Assembly: GCA_030144725.1 (NCBI GenBank)
Contig: JASKMD010000024.1
Coordinates: 3,153,076-3,217,075, forward strand
DNA: 64,000 nucleotides
Reading direction: 5' to 3'
Source: Haematococcus lacustris
Taxonomy: Eukaryota > Chlorophyta > Chlorophyceae > Chlamydomonadales > Haematococcaceae
In this document: positions 30,322 to 41,644 of the stretch, one piece after another
Position numbering within the stretch: the stretch's first letter is position 1
How the letters are laid out: each line of letters starts with the position of its first letter
Notes under the pieces: generated by a model
The model's input: only the letters and a program-made list of their open reading frames with translations
Databases searched by the model: none
What the model was told of the DNA's origin: nothing
Program-made: the position numbers and the translations under genes

Positions 30322-32796
30322 ATGGCGATTGCCGTGATCATCGAGACAAGGCAGGTCACTGCTGAACTTGTCAGCACTCTGTTATCATCAGCATCACTTC
30401 CTCATGCAATGCCGTGGCTGATCTGCATGTGTGTGTCGGTAGGTCAGCCTTGGAGCCCTCATCTCGAGAGGGTGCTCTCATCGGCCTTAACCTGCTGCGC
30501 CTGCTGGTTGCTAACCGCATCGCTGAGTTTCACACTGAGCTGGAGGTCACACCTACAGAGGTGTGATGTTGAGCAGCACAGGAGTGTGGACGCACACTCT
30601 TAGTGTGTGATGGCTTGTTGCAGCAGTGCAGTAATGCAGCCGCAGGCCTGGTGGGAGGGCAGCAAGGGCTGCTCATGGAAGCATAGATGGCTTGGCAAGC
30701 ACTCCTCTCACTCCCCCTGTGACGTGTCCCATGCCACAGGTGCAAGATTTGCCTGAAGTGGCAAGTGTGATCCAACTAGAGCGCTGGCTCATGGCTGGGG
30801 CGTATAACAAGGCACGGCCTGCTGTGTATGTCCCCCATCCCTCTTAGGCACAGTGGCAGGGCAGTGAGGCGCCCAGTCCTTGCCGTAGGCTCAAACCAGC
30901 ACAGCCAACCAGAAATGCATCAGAGACTGAATGACCCTCCCTCCCCCCTCGTCCTCCTCACTCTCCTCACTCTGGTCACTCTCGTTATGATGCTCACTAT
31001 CTTTTTAGCCACCATCTTTGTGCTGCAGCAACACTGGCAATACCTGCACATGACCGCATGAGGTGATGATGTTAGTGATGATTGTGATGAGGATGTCATT
31101 AATGATGATGGTTGTCCATGATGGTGGCGCTGGTGATGGTGACCATCAGTGCCACCGCTGTCATCACCTCTTCCTGGCATTGCTCTGCATCTTACGTACA
31201 TGATTTACATGCTTCCACCCATGCACCCATTGCACATACATGCATTGCAACACACACTCATGTGTTGGGGTGGCGGCTTGAAATGTCGGGGCATTGCCTG
31301 ACTTGCGCATGCACCAGGGCACCCCTGACCTCATCTCAGCTGCCATTCCTGCGGCACAGTCTCCGCCAACAGCCTGTCCACCAAGCCTAGCACCCGCACT
31401 CACGCTCCCTCTCTCCGGTTGACCACCCTTCCCTGTGCTGGACTCGTGCCCTCCACAGGTGCTGGACACCAGCAAGCAGCCTGCCTCTGACTTGCATGCG
31501 GCGCTCATGACGCAGCTCACCCTGACTGTCAGGTGGGCTGGTGACCAGGGTGAAGCGAGCGGGGCTGATTCAGCTATGAGAAGAAGCCCTCCAGCAGCCG
31601 CATCGGACTTACCTGCTGCCATCCCAGACATGCTTACTGACACACCTGTCAACTCAGTAATGGCTGACACAGCAAGGCATATGTAAGCTCCTAGACTCCG
31701 GCTCACACTGAGGGTGCGCACTGCTGTGCCCACCCACGCCAGCCACCACCTCTCCCTCACGCATCAAATGCTGACTGGCAGATGAGCTGGTGGTTGAGGC
31801 TTGCATGCTCGCAAAGGGCCAGGGCTCAAGGTGTGGCAGGACCGCACTCTTGCAGGCAGACTGCCTTTGCCCAGGCACATGTCTGGCAGGGTGGCTTGAC
31901 GGATGTTTCTGGCACTGTGCAGAAGTGTTAGGCTTATATGGAGGCTACCTTGTCATGCCCTGCCGGCCCGCCCGCCCGCCCGCCTGCCCTGACTTCCTGC
32001 CCTGACCTACCTTGCCCTGACTTCCTGCCCTGACCACCATGCCCCATCTCCACACTTGGGTATCCTCATCATGTCAACCTGTGACACGTGTGACTGCACG
32101 GCTGTTGCTCGGGCCAAATATATGATGCCAGGTTTGCTGGCACCCTGCACCCCCTGCTTGCTGTACCCCTGCATTGCCCTGTTTGCTAGTTCAGGGAGGA
32201 GGTGGCCAGCTGCATGGAGCGTGCATATAAAAGGCTACAGTTGAGCGACGCTCAGCGCATGCTCATGTTCGACAGCCCACAAGCCACCCTGGACTACTGC
32301 AAGAAGGTGCGCAGGGGGTGGGGTAAGGCGAGCAGGAGGCGGTGGTGTTTGCGGTGCAAGTTGGTGTTGTGGGTTGAGGGACGAGGTCAGTGCTGCTTTG
32401 GGCCTGTAATGCTTGCATGGCAAGCTCATGTCACACATTCTGCACAGTCATGCTCATCTCTGCGACTAGACATTGCACCTATGGTGAAGATTGGGTGATG
32501 TCATCTTCTTGGTGCCTAGAGCCCGTCCTGGGCCATCTATAGCAGCACAATCCACACAATGCAATGTCCGATCCATTGCTCAAGTTTTAAACTTGGTATC
32601 TAGATCTACGTTGATTTAACGATTCCTGTTGGGTGCCATTGCTCCTGTGCAGCATGAGTGGAGCTGCAGCGGCGACTTCATCACGTTCGAGGGAGCAGGG
32701 GCAGCTGCTAGCCAGTCCCAGCACAAAGAGGTGCCGCCATTAGAGCTGATCAACAACACTCTGGTGTATGCAAAGGAGCTGGAGCGAATCGTCTAA
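29316..32796 (+). CDS. RPN12: 26S proteasome regulatory subunit RPN12 (PSMD8), nine exons
   Basis: Exons are 29316-29360, 29426-29482, 29551-29629, 29803-29905, 30443-30545, 30740-30823, 31459-31532, 32195-32306 and 32653-32796. They give 266 residues, the usual RPN12 length, in phase throughout. Recognisable blocks are LTEAQALLSRFKDSYARQDL at the start, VKLIQLPALPPVSQPSATAQ, AMEHAAMLAVKLQDEAAAER, GLNLLRLLVANRIAEFHTEL (the most conserved stretch), LMAGAYNKARPA, the PCI region AYKRLQLSDAQRMLMF, and the C-terminus ELINNTLVYAKELERIV. RPN12 is a PCI-domain subunit of the proteasome lid and joins last during lid assembly; it has no catalytic activity. Intron 4 is unusual, holding telomere-like repeats and a CTG tract. 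The gene is divergently paired with ARL8. Confidence 0.95.
30128..30212 (+). repeat. interstitial telomere-like repeats in RPN12 intron 4
   Basis: Clustered GGTTAGGG, GGTTTGGG and TTAGGGG variants occur on the plus strand, followed closely by CCCTAACCC in the opposite sense. This forms a partly inverted telomere-like patch rather than a clean array. Confidence 0.75.
30276..30321 (+). repeat. (CTG)n microsatellite in RPN12 intron 4
   Basis: About fifteen perfect GCT triplets. Confidence 0.95.
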
Positions 32797-33107
32797 ATCT
32801 TAATGACCATGTTTTATTGCATGTGCTTATCAGTGCTTCGTTATACTCTGTCATGTAGCCTCCCTTGATCTTCATGACTTCCACAACAACTCCAGTGATA
32901 CGTTTCCTAAGGGGGGTGGTTGTTACGGCTAAAGGGGTCGAAGGTAAGTGAAGCTTGGTTACCCAATAAGCCGGCAGTTTATTTAGGTCGCCCACGCTAC
33001 TGTACGTACAACCTCCCTTTTGCCACGGCCAGAGAGGCACCGCTAGGAAACAAATGCTGAGTAGGATTACCGATGCGGCGAAATGACAGAAATGAACTCA
33101 ATTCCTA

Positions 33108-33340
33108 AACCCTACAGCCCTCACGCTACAACAAAATAAAGCATGAGTTGGAATCGATCTAGGTTGATAGCTCACCATTGTAAAGGCAACTGCTAGTGTG
33201 CGTAATGCCCACTTCAACTCAGCCTTCTGGTGTGTGTGCCTGTGCTAGTGCCTGTGCCTGTGCCACACACATCCCCTTTGTGAGGGGTTCAATGTTTTGT
33301 TATCTTGGATTGTCTTGAGTTGTAGCTGGCTACCGTTGCC
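33108..33340 (-). ncRNA. conserved 3' non-coding block of Fanzor element 2 (candidate guide RNA region)
   Basis: Same block as 8535-8765. The CCCCT/AGGGG hairpin is kept at about 33265-33285. Most of the flanking blocks, such as CACACACCAGAAGGCTGAG on the transcript strand, are kept too. The middle spacer has diverged into GTGCCTGT repeats. Confidence 0.4.
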
Positions 33341-34190
33341 ACTTGCGCAACGAGGCCTTGCCTCTCCACCCAATCCTGGCCTGGCTGGCCCGGCTTTGGC
33401 ATGGTAGGGCGGTAAGTCTAGTAGCACAACTCAGTGGGATGTGGCCCTCGGCCGACTGCACAGCGGCGAATGTTTTGCGCGGTTGACACGCCCTGGTCAT
33501 AGAAACTGCACATGGGTGTAAGAGATGCATGAAGTCAAGTGGTGTGCCATGTCATGTGACACTTGATCATGTCATGCACATTTGTAGGATTGGGTCTGTG
33601 CTTACCTGATGATGTTGTCGTGCTTATTGAACACATCAGGCCCCTGACTTGGGCTCGCTTTGCCATGCTTTTGACTGGTTGCAGCCACCTGCATGGACAC
33701 ATGGGGCAATGCACATTTGTGAGATGTTTCCTTGCCCCTTCACTCTGTAAGATGTTTCATCTTGACCCTACCCAACCCTATCCCAGCACTACCGAACCCT
33801 CAAGCTGAGTTTAACCTCAACCCTCTCACAAGAAAGACTCAGGCATCATATTGAGGAGGGCCTCACTGGGGGTGTTGTCAGCTGAGCTGACCCGGCTGGT
33901 GCGGAACTCATCCACCAGCACCACACGCCCTGCCCTGAACTGCTTCACTGCCTCCTTCAGCATCTGGCTGACAGGGACACCCCTGCAACCAATGGTGCCG
34001 CTGCCATTGATGCCAGCTGCCCCATGGGCCAGGGCCAGGATGCGGTCCGGCCACAGCTTCTTTGCCTGCTTGTTGACTTGCAGCCACATATAGCAAGACA
34101 CAGTGGCACACATGTGTAAAGTTAGGTGTAGCAACAGCAACAGAGGCAGCAACAGCAGCAGCTGGCCAAATGAGCTGACTTTGGTCTGGG
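33108..34190 (-). mobile_element. Fanzor element copy 2, 5'-truncated
   Basis: This matches the 3' half of copy 1. The minus strand reads exon VNKQAKKLWPDRILALAHGA to VVLVDEFRTSRV (about 33839-34081), then the LLNMMPESF end. The exon near 33600-33690 follows, then FYDQGV and the RuvC-III-like AQNIRRCAV near 33420-33510, where a stop interrupts LCY. Similarity is lost beyond about 34190, so the N-terminus, RuvC-I and 5' end are missing. Relative to copy 1 it carries ordinary point differences. It lies between RPN12 and the next gene and is not functional. Confidence 0.75.
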
Positions 34191-34731
34191 TGGTTTACAA
34201 GAAATGAACCCAACGGTGCGGCAGCAAGGTCGCTAAACACCAGCCGCAGCAGCCTGTTCGACCTGTTTTTGTGTGCAAGCAGTGGCTAGCGCTGGCCGCG
34301 GTGGTCCAGAAGTCGTCCACCAGCACACTCTCAAAGAGGCGCAGGTTCAGAGGCGCAGGTACAGCCGGGCATGACAGCCGGGCGTCCATTTGCCACTGTC
34401 ATAAGCAGTAACCGGCTTGAGGTAGGGAAGAGCTGATTCACCCGCTTGACCTACAGAACACACCACAAGGGGCACCTTGTGACATCTTGTTGTAGCAGGC
34501 AGCATCATCATCATTGTCATTGCAATAATCATGCCAGGGAAAGAATCATGCCAGTTGGGCTTTGGGCTCACCAATGATCCAGCTGAAACCTGAACCTCAG
34601 GACACATCACGAAGAGTTACAAGCACCTAACTACACTATACTTAATGAACACACATTTGCATTGTGGCTTCACCATGTCGAGGTCCCACATACCCTATTA
34701 ATTCCACCATTATTCTACACCGTCGCGGGTA
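34191..34731. other. spacer upstream of DUF7794-like gene
   Basis: No gene found. Fragments near 34200-34440 on the minus strand may be further transposon debris. The promoter of the downstream gene must lie here, but no element is recognisable. Confidence 0.35.
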
Positions 34732-36371
34732 TGGTGCGCGCTATCCTTGTCTTGGCCCTATTGAGCCTGTGTTCCTGGCGTAGCGCACAAGCCGCACGGA
34801 TATTGCTGGTTGATGCACGCTCAAATCACTATATCGCTGCTCCCTCGGTTGCTCCCCAATTGAGCACATCAGCTTTACAGGGCGCGGTTTCTGCACTCAC
34901 GGGGCTTGTGCCCTCGCAGCTTTTGTCGTCGGATGCGTCGCAGCAGGCAAGTGGTTCGCTCTGCTTTCAGCATGCTTACTCTCTGTGATGCTACCCTCGC
35001 TAAGCTCAACGCGCAGATTAACAGCGCATTGCGACCAAGCCCATTCAAGAAGCCAAGCTGCCATGTGTCGCTTAGCGTAGCGGGGCTGGGCGAGGGTACG
35101 TAGAAGGCGCGCTACACCCAGCAGAATGCCAGCTCCAGGAAGGCCATTTGATTAACTTCCACGTTTGTGATTGTAGAGGATGTCGCGGACGTCTTTAGCG
35201 GCCGCACGCAGCTGCCTGTGGTCCAGGAGGGCGATGTTGCGCAGCATGTGGCAGACCTCCTGCTGGATGTGTTAACAGCAGTCGCTGCAGCGAACCCTGA
35301 TGTAGAGGTCCAGCTAGTAGATGACTTGTCCGTGCAGGTAAGCTACCGCAAAATGCAAGCCGGGGCCTCGCAAATGCTTAACATTGTTGTCATCGCAATG
35401 CAGGCTTGCGGCGATGCCGGCTGCCTGGCAAAGTACGCTGCTGCCTTGTCTACGGCCCTTGGAGGGCAGCCTAGCACAGACGGCAGCCTTCTGCTTGCAG
35501 ATGCAGTGCCTTTGCACATGCAGCTACCTGCAGATCAGTTGTATGCCAACGAGCTTGCTAGCTTGTTTGCTGGCCTGAAGAGTTTGGAAGAGCAGCCGTC
35601 TCAACCTGAGGTAAGCATGCTCGCTCCTGCTTGTAATTCATCTCTTTGGTCGCTTTAAAGCAACAGAGGGTGTTGGCTGCAGGATTTGCAACTCATGCAA
35701 ATCACTATGCTGGGGCTCCAGGGACTGTCATCAGCATATGGTTCAGAGTCAAAGCAGGTGCAGGCCAGTACAGCAGCCACCAAGCAGATGCTGAAGTGGG
35801 CTGTCAGCACGCTGGACTCGCTCTATGATGGAGACGTGACCTTCCAGGTGAAGCTTCAGGCAATTGTTAGCAAGGAAAGTATTTACACTCCCCCTGCGTG
35901 TTACCAGCTTGCTTGACATGCTGCAGGTGGCGTTGTTTGACTCAACTCCAGAGCAAGGCGTGAACCAGGCAGTGGAATACAAGGAGAGGTCTCGGGGTCG
36001 AGTCCTTGCTGGTGGGTCCAGGCCGTCAGCTGTTGTGGCCAGCAGGCGCTCTGTTTATAGAAGCAGACTCAGCTGCCTGATGTGAGGCATGGTTGGCTGT
36101 GCTTTAGCCCATGTGCCAATTGCGGCATGGGCATATGTGATTCCCTCTGTGCTGTGCAGCCATGACCCCCGAGCCAGTCCTCATCAGCACCAACACTGCT
36201 GCATGGCTGGCTGGCGACGAGCTCCTGATGTCCAAGACCTTTGCAGCTAAGGCTGCTGGATACGGGGCCTTCATCATCGTTCTGTACTTCCTGCTGGCAG
36301 GCGTGTATTGCCTGACATTCATGCCATTCAAGAGGGACACTCTGCTCTTCGGCAGCCAAAAGCAGGAGTAA
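34732..36371 (+). CDS. type I membrane protein of plant DUF7794 type
   Basis: Probable exons are 34732-34948, 35005-35095, 35177-35337, 35404-35610, 35683-35847, 35927-35996 and 36160-36371. The N-terminus MVRAILVLALLSLCSWRSAQ is a signal peptide. Next come ILLVDARSNHYIAAP, then LSTSALQGAVSALTGLVPSQ and LNAQINSALRPSPFKKP. This order matches my memory of plant DUF7794 proteins. The middle is a helical luminal region. Near the C-terminus GAFIIVLYFLLAGVYCLTFM is a single membrane span followed by a short cytosolic tail with KRDTLLFGSQKQE. The topology suggests an endomembrane protein with a large luminal domain; the function is not known. The first intron appears to use a GC donor (CAG|GCAAGT). 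The end of exon 6 is uncertain by a few bases. Confidence 0.65.
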
Positions 36372-37173
36372 GCATTACGACATGCAGCAGTGGCTCTTGG
36401 GGCCATATCAATCCAGCCAGATTGTATGCGTAGGCAAGTATATGGGCTACATGCTGTGGCAGGTATCATGGCTGGTGATGACGATTTGTGTGTAACCTGA
36501 TCACCTGACAAGGCCTGGGCCGGCAACTTTGGCTCAGCCTGACCTGCCACTTGGGGCCTGTAGGAGGCCAGCGGAGCCTTGCCAGCGACAAGACTCTGCT
36601 GCCAGCATGCTCCATGGTTAATCATAGCACAGCTATGCAGCGACTGACATGCATCTTACATGCAGCTGGCATTTCTGCATCTGAGGTCCTGAGGCCGTGG
36701 CCTACCTCAGCCTGACCGAGCCAGCCTGCACCGAGAGGCAAGTTGGCTGCACGTCCTGGCTAACCTCTTGATAGATTAGCACATAGAGTAGCACAAGAGA
36801 ATGGTGCACTAGGCAAGCTGTTGCTTAGGCAATCAGCAGCAGGGTCAGCGGCCGTGGCTGATGCATTGCACATTAGATCTAATACCGCAGCAATCAGCAG
36901 CAGCTCGTTGCATAGTCATGTGAGCCAGATTGCATCATACTCCTTTTCGCAAGCTCCTCTCCAATCAGACGGCTGCACGAAGGTTGGGATATCCACAATG
37001 TTAAGGCTAAGAGACGAAAGAAAAAAGGGTACAGTAATGCCCAGCAGCCCAGCAAATGTGAAAGATTCGATGATAGGTGGCTTACACCGCAGCAAATGCA
37101 AATGTGAAAGATTCCAACGGGCAAGTGGATGTCACAGACATGGTGACATAGATAGTTTACATACTGTCTAAAT
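36372..37173. other. spacer before the transposon stack
   Basis: No gene seen. A segment near 36510-36545 (GGCTCAGCCTGACCTGCCAC) resembles the direct repeats flanking the dispersed element in the HAD intron. Confidence 0.35.
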
Positions 37174-37181
37174 ATCGACAT

Positions 37182-37469
37182 CAGGGCTGTGGCAATACGG
37201 GGTAAGTTACGGATATCCGGGTGGTAATACTTACGCACGTATATCCGTAAGTAATACGGGTCAAATCCGGACCAACCGCCATCCGTATGTGTGAAGCACC
37301 CTGTGACCTTTAAAGCCCTGCAGCAGCAGCAGTGCGTCGCGACCAGCGCACATCGACTGCCATGGAGCTGGGGTCACCACGCGCCACTCAGCAGATGCAG
37401 ACCCTCTTGCGACGATCATCCATGGCCACGGCAGAGGATGTGCAGCAGATCCCCGGCGTCTCTAGGCGA
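37182..37469 (+). mobile_element. hAT-like element end, 288-base solo fragment
   Basis: This is the near-exact reverse complement of 41507-41794. It starts with the TIR CAGGGCTGTGGCAATACGG and includes the first codons of the hAT ORF (MRRDQRTSTAMELGSP). It is flanked by ATCGACAT on the left and TTCGACAT on the right, possibly an imperfect 8-bp duplication, and abuts the larger hAT element. Confidence 0.7.
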
Positions 37470-37994
37470 TTCGACATACAGTCAGGGCTGTGGGATACGG
37501 GCTTACGGATTACGGTTCCGCTTACGTGCTTACCGTAATACGTGGTCACACGCGTAAGGTTCCGCCTAACCAATCCGTAAGGTTCCGCCGTAAGGGGCCC
37601 ATGCAAGCATGCGGGGCATCTTTTTCGCCTTTCCCCTTCCGCCTTCCCTGCTTCCGCCGACCCTGCTTCCCCTGTTTCCGCCAACCTAGAGTACTTGTTT
37701 ACTTTGTTACTTTGTGTGTTTGCAACCTTTACTCATCCCAACCTCTCCCAGCCCAATATCAGCCATCAACATCAACTTCAGCCTCGTGCCTAAGCAGGTC
37801 TGCACTGTGACAGCAGCTGGTGGGTTGCTAGGCTGCCAAACCTTCAACCCTCCCCATCTCAGCCATGCAATGAAGTCATTTATGCAGTGAACTGGCGCCC
37901 TTGTAGCGTGCGCCACTGACGTGAGAGATGCTGACGTGAGAGACTGACGTGAGAGATGCCTTCCAGCACCTGCACGACATGGGGTAGTAGGAGG

Positions 37995-38108
37995 TGTTGC
38001 GGGTCAGGCCAAGGCCATCCGCTTTCCTTGCTTAGGGTGATATGTGACATCGGCGTACTTAGCCTGCGTGGTGCTCTGCGATGATTGGCACGGCTGTGCC
38101 CCATCGCA
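37995..38108 (+). repeat. copia 5' LTR
   Basis: 114 bases, TG...CA ends, identical to the 3' LTR at 41129-41242. Confidence 0.93.
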
Positions 38109-38122
38109 GGTTATGGGCCCAC
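38109..38122 (+). promoter_or_regulatory. copia primer-binding site (initiator tRNA-Met anticodon arm)
   Basis: GGTTATGGGCCCAC directly follows the 5' LTR. It is complementary to the anticodon stem-loop of plant-type initiator tRNA-Met, which contains GTGGGCCCATAACC. Priming by an internally cleaved half tRNA is known for Drosophila copia and some related elements. The complementarity is to the tRNA sequence as I remember it. Confidence 0.8.
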
Positions 38123-38222
38123 CCACTTCAATGTGCGGGAATCCAGAAATCTTTCAGATGGTGTGCACCAAGCCGTACCCCGTAAGTCTCGCCTGGTGAG
38201 CGCACCGGCGAGCAGGGAAGGG

Positions 38223-40589
38223 ATGGCGATGCCAAACGCGGCTGCGATTCAAAAGTTAAGTGGGGACAACTGGGACGAATGGCATTTCGAGGTCAAGAAT
38301 GCTCTAGCGTGCGCGGGGCTAGGCGCAGCTCTGCGGGTCACAGCTCTAGGAGGGCCGGGGGAAAGGCGGAGTGGGGCAGGTAGTTTGGGGTCGGGTAGCG
38401 GAGCTGCGGCTGGCACCACCCCCATCTCTGTTGCAGCTGAGGCTGCAGCAGACGCCCTGCATGCGGCAGCTGCGGCTGCCACACCCACCGCATCGGCTGC
38501 GGCCGCGTCTGCCCGTGCCCTGTCGGTCGATGTCGACGAGCGCGCACACGCCTTCATCTGTAGCACGGTCAACGTGCGCAAGTATAGGGGCCTTTGTGAG
38601 CGGCATACTACAGCCCGGGGGCTGTGGGAGGCTTTGCGGGATATGCATGTCAGCAAGGTGCTGGCATCCCGCTCCCTCTTGGTTAGGCAGGCTGCCAGCC
38701 TGCGCATGTCTGAGGAGGAGTCAGTACAGGACTATTGGGCCCGGGCAGAAGATCTCCATGAGCAGCTTAACCTGACTGAGCCTTATGGGGAAACCCTTAC
38801 ACAGGCCTTGGAGGGTCTGCCAGCCGGTTTCGACATTGTTGTGAATGAGGTCTTACGCAAGCCAGTAGCGTCGCGCCCTACTTTTGTTGAGGTCTTGCCT
38901 TTGCTGTTGGTCCAAGAGCGGGTGCTTACCCGTCGGCAGCCAGCTGCCGTTGCTCTCTTTGCGCGTCTTGGTGGCAGCCAGGGTGGAGCCAGCAACAGGG
39001 GTAGGGGCCAGGGTCGCAGCGGTGGGGTTGGAGGTAGCGGGTTCCAGGGGGAATGTTACAAGTGCTTCCAGTGGGGGCATCAGGCTCACCAATGCCCCAA
39101 CCGCCCTCGCTCCCCGTCACCTTCACCCCGGGGTCACTCCCCGGTCACCTACAGCGGGGGGGCCAGCAGGCCACCCACTCCTGGGGGTGGTAGAGCTCCA
39201 GCCTGGTGTGGGAGCAGTTCCGGCCGCGGCCGTGACCCCAGCCCTTCTGTCAGCAGGTACCCTGCCTCCACCTCCCGCAGCAGTGTGGCCTTCCAGGGGT
39301 TGGCAGTGTCTAATGCCATGTCGGTGGTCTCCAAGCCGCTGCTCCGGGGGGAGTGGTTGGTGGACTCTGGGTGCAGTAGGCACCTGACGCCGCACCGGGA
39401 TATCCTGCAGGGCTACGAGCCCTTGCCTGTGCCGCACACTATCATTTGCGGCAACGGCAGCACCATGGCAGCCACCGGCCAGGGCTCAGTGCAGTTCCGG
39501 GGTGCAGGTGGGGAGCTCACACTCCTCAATGTGCTGCATGTGCCAGTAGCAGAAGGCAGCCTAGTGTCTGTGGGAAAAGCCACCAGGGCGGGGGGTGTGG
39601 TGCATTTCACCCCGCATGGGTGCTGCATCAACATGCCGGGGACTGGGTGCAGCATCACAGCTCGGCAGATTGAGGAAGACCTTTTCCTACTTGACAGCAA
39701 GCCTGTGCTTGCAGCTGACAGCTACAGAATGGCTGCCCGCGCCTGTGAACCCATGACTCCGCATCACCGCCTGAGTCACCCTGGTTACCGGCAGCACCGG
39801 TTCGTTGCAGTGGAGCATCAGGGCCTGGGGGGGGCAGTGAAGCACGTCAGCAAGAGCGTGGTGTTCGACGAACAAGCGGTGTTGCATCGCTATGCGCCCG
39901 CTCCCGTCTCCGGTCAAGCTGCGCTGGCTGCCCCGCCGGAGGGCGAAGCATCCAGGGGGGGGGTAGGCACAGAGGGTGCAGCTGGGGATAGCTTGGGTAG
40001 CAGGGGAGGGACCCCTGCTGTCACCCCCACCGTCACCCCCGCCTCAAGCAGCAGCGTCAGCAGCAGAGAGTGCGGGGGACAAGCGGGCGGTGGGGGACAA
40101 GCGGGCAGTGGGGGTGTACCCCCTGCTGCCCTTATGGGTAGTCCAGGCTGGGACGGAGAAGGTGGGGATGGTGCAGGGTTAGGTGGGGCCGGTGTGGTAG
40201 GCTCAGGTGGGGACGGAGTAGGGGGAATGGAGCGCACGCCAGAGTCTTTGGCTGCGCCCGCACCAGAGCAAGCATCGCCTCTGCTGCGCCGCGGCGAGCG
40301 TGTACGCAAAGCTGTCAGATTTGCAGACTATGTCACCGTGTGCTACTCAGCACGCAATGTCAGCTGCAACAGCAGTGAGGGTGTTGGGAGCAGTGGGAGA
40401 AGGGAGAGGGTCGCTTTGGTGGGCAGCAGGGCAACTGCAATTGGCTTCTCCACCAAGCGTCGCTTCAGCAAGGCTGTGTCGAGGCCCGAAGCTGAGGAGT
40501 GGGGACGCGCCGTGGATGCCAAGATGGCCAGAGTTCAACTCCTGCCAGCTGCTGCTTCACTCTGGCATGAGGCTGGTGATGGAGGGTGA
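38223..40589 (+). pseudogene. copia gag-protease polyprotein with internal deletions
   Basis: Translation begins MAMPNAAAIQKLSGDNWDEW, a copia gag N-terminus (UBN2-type gag). A CCHC zinc knuckle, CYKCFQWGHQAHQC, follows near residue 280. The aspartic protease is marked by WLVDSGCSRHLTPHRDIL. A pre-integrase motif HHRLSHPGY then jumps straight to the integrase end (KSVVFDEQAVL). A Ser/Gly/Pro-rich linker leads to the beginning of reverse transcriptase (EEWGRAVDAKMA). The frame then stops. In another frame, 40560-40740 encodes the RNase H C-terminus (ADMVADALTKALPGQKF). The integrase DDE core and the reverse transcriptase YVDD region are missing, so the element is not self-sufficient. Gag could still be made. 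Confidence 0.88.
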
Positions 40590-41128
40590 ACAGCTGAATC
40601 ACATGGGTGGCAGGATGTGGTTGTCCTCCTGCATGATGTTCCCCTTTTGCCCAACGGCAGACATGGTGGCAGACGCGCTCACCAAGGCGCTACCGGGGCA
40701 GAAGTTTGGGAAGTGCAAGGAGGGCATGGGGGTTGGCTAGACTTGCTTGTGCTGGAGTGTGTGGGAGCTTTCTGACTGCGTACAGCGGTTGGGATGGAGT
40801 CTTTGGAGTAGAGCTGTTGACATGGAGTTTCTCTTAGCTGCGTACAGCAGTAGTGGCGTTCGATGCAAATGTACTTGTGTCTTGCTTGTTGCATTCACTT
40901 CACTCTGCATGTAGCTTTGCTCTTTGCTGTCATCTAGTGCTCACGTGTGTTAGCATCATCTCTTCCAACATCACATCTTCATTATGTCATCAACTTCACT
41001 TGTCTTGTGTGTGAGCTTGCATATAAAACACGCATCCGTCATGAACGCACTTTGAGTCATGCATGTAGTTCTCTTCTTATGACGTACTCTGCGTTCTTCT
41101 GCTTTGCTAGCCTAGGCCTGAGTGGGAG

Positions 41129-41242
41129 TGTTGCGGGTCAGGCCAAGGCCATCCGCTTTCCTTGCTTAGGGTGATATGTGACATCGGCGTACTTAGCCTG
41201 CGTGGTGCTCTGCGATGATTGGCACGGCTGTGCCCCATCGCA
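41129..41242 (+). repeat. copia 3' LTR
   Basis: Identical to the 5' LTR and followed by GGAGG, the target duplication. Confidence 0.93.
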
Positions 41243-41247
41243 GGAGG

Positions 41248-41644
41248 TGGCCTCTAGGTGCTGACGGACGACATGCACGTTGGCTGAGTCAGCCCTGGCC
41301 TCGGCACTCGACAGGTACGGGCAGACCGCTGTTAGCAGGTGTGCACCGAGGTGGTTTGGGTTGCTGCCGGGGGCGGCCTTGGCAGCAAAGGAGCAGAACT
41401 TGCACATGCGCCTGTCGCTAGCGCAACCTTCGCCATTTGCGCCGAAGTGCCTATGATACCAGACCTGTGTGCTGATGTTGGGCTGTTCTGTCCTGCGCTT
41501 TCTGAGCGGCCTAGAGACGCCGGGGATCTGCTGCACATCCTCTGCCGTGGCCATGGATGATCGTCGCAAGAGGGTCTGCATCTGCTGAGTGGCGCGTGGT
41601 GACCCCAGCTCCATGGCAGTCGATGTGCGCTGGTCGCGACGCAC
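41248..41644 (-). pseudogene. hAT transposase N-terminus with BED-type zinc finger, truncated
   Basis: The minus-strand frame starts MRRDQRTSTAME and contains VWYHRHFGANGEG, then CKFC and NHLGAHLLTAVC. This is the W..HF, C-x2-C, H-x-x-x-x-x-C arrangement of a BED zinc finger used by hAT transposases to bind DNA. The frame runs to HLEATSC and is cut by the copia insertion at 41247. The catalytic core is absent on the other side, so it cannot be an active transposase. Confidence 0.6.

Larger units (their letters stand above)
37995..41242 (+). mobile_element. non-autonomous Ty1/copia LTR retrotransposon
   Basis: Two LTRs of 114 bases (37995-38108 and 41129-41242) are identical in my reading. 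They begin TGTTGCGGG and end CATCGCA, and are bracketed by the 5-bp target duplication GGAGG (37990-37994 and 41243-41247). A primer-binding site follows the 5' LTR, and a purine-rich GAGTGGGAG precedes the 3' LTR. Identical LTRs mean a recent insertion. The internal region keeps gag and protease but has lost most of integrase, reverse transcriptase and RNase H, so it must have been moved by proteins from another copy. Confidence 0.93.

Noticed and set aside
40559..40740. Independent small gene downstream of the copia gag frame
   Set aside because: It is the RNase H C-terminal remnant (ADMVADALTKALPG) of the same element in another frame.
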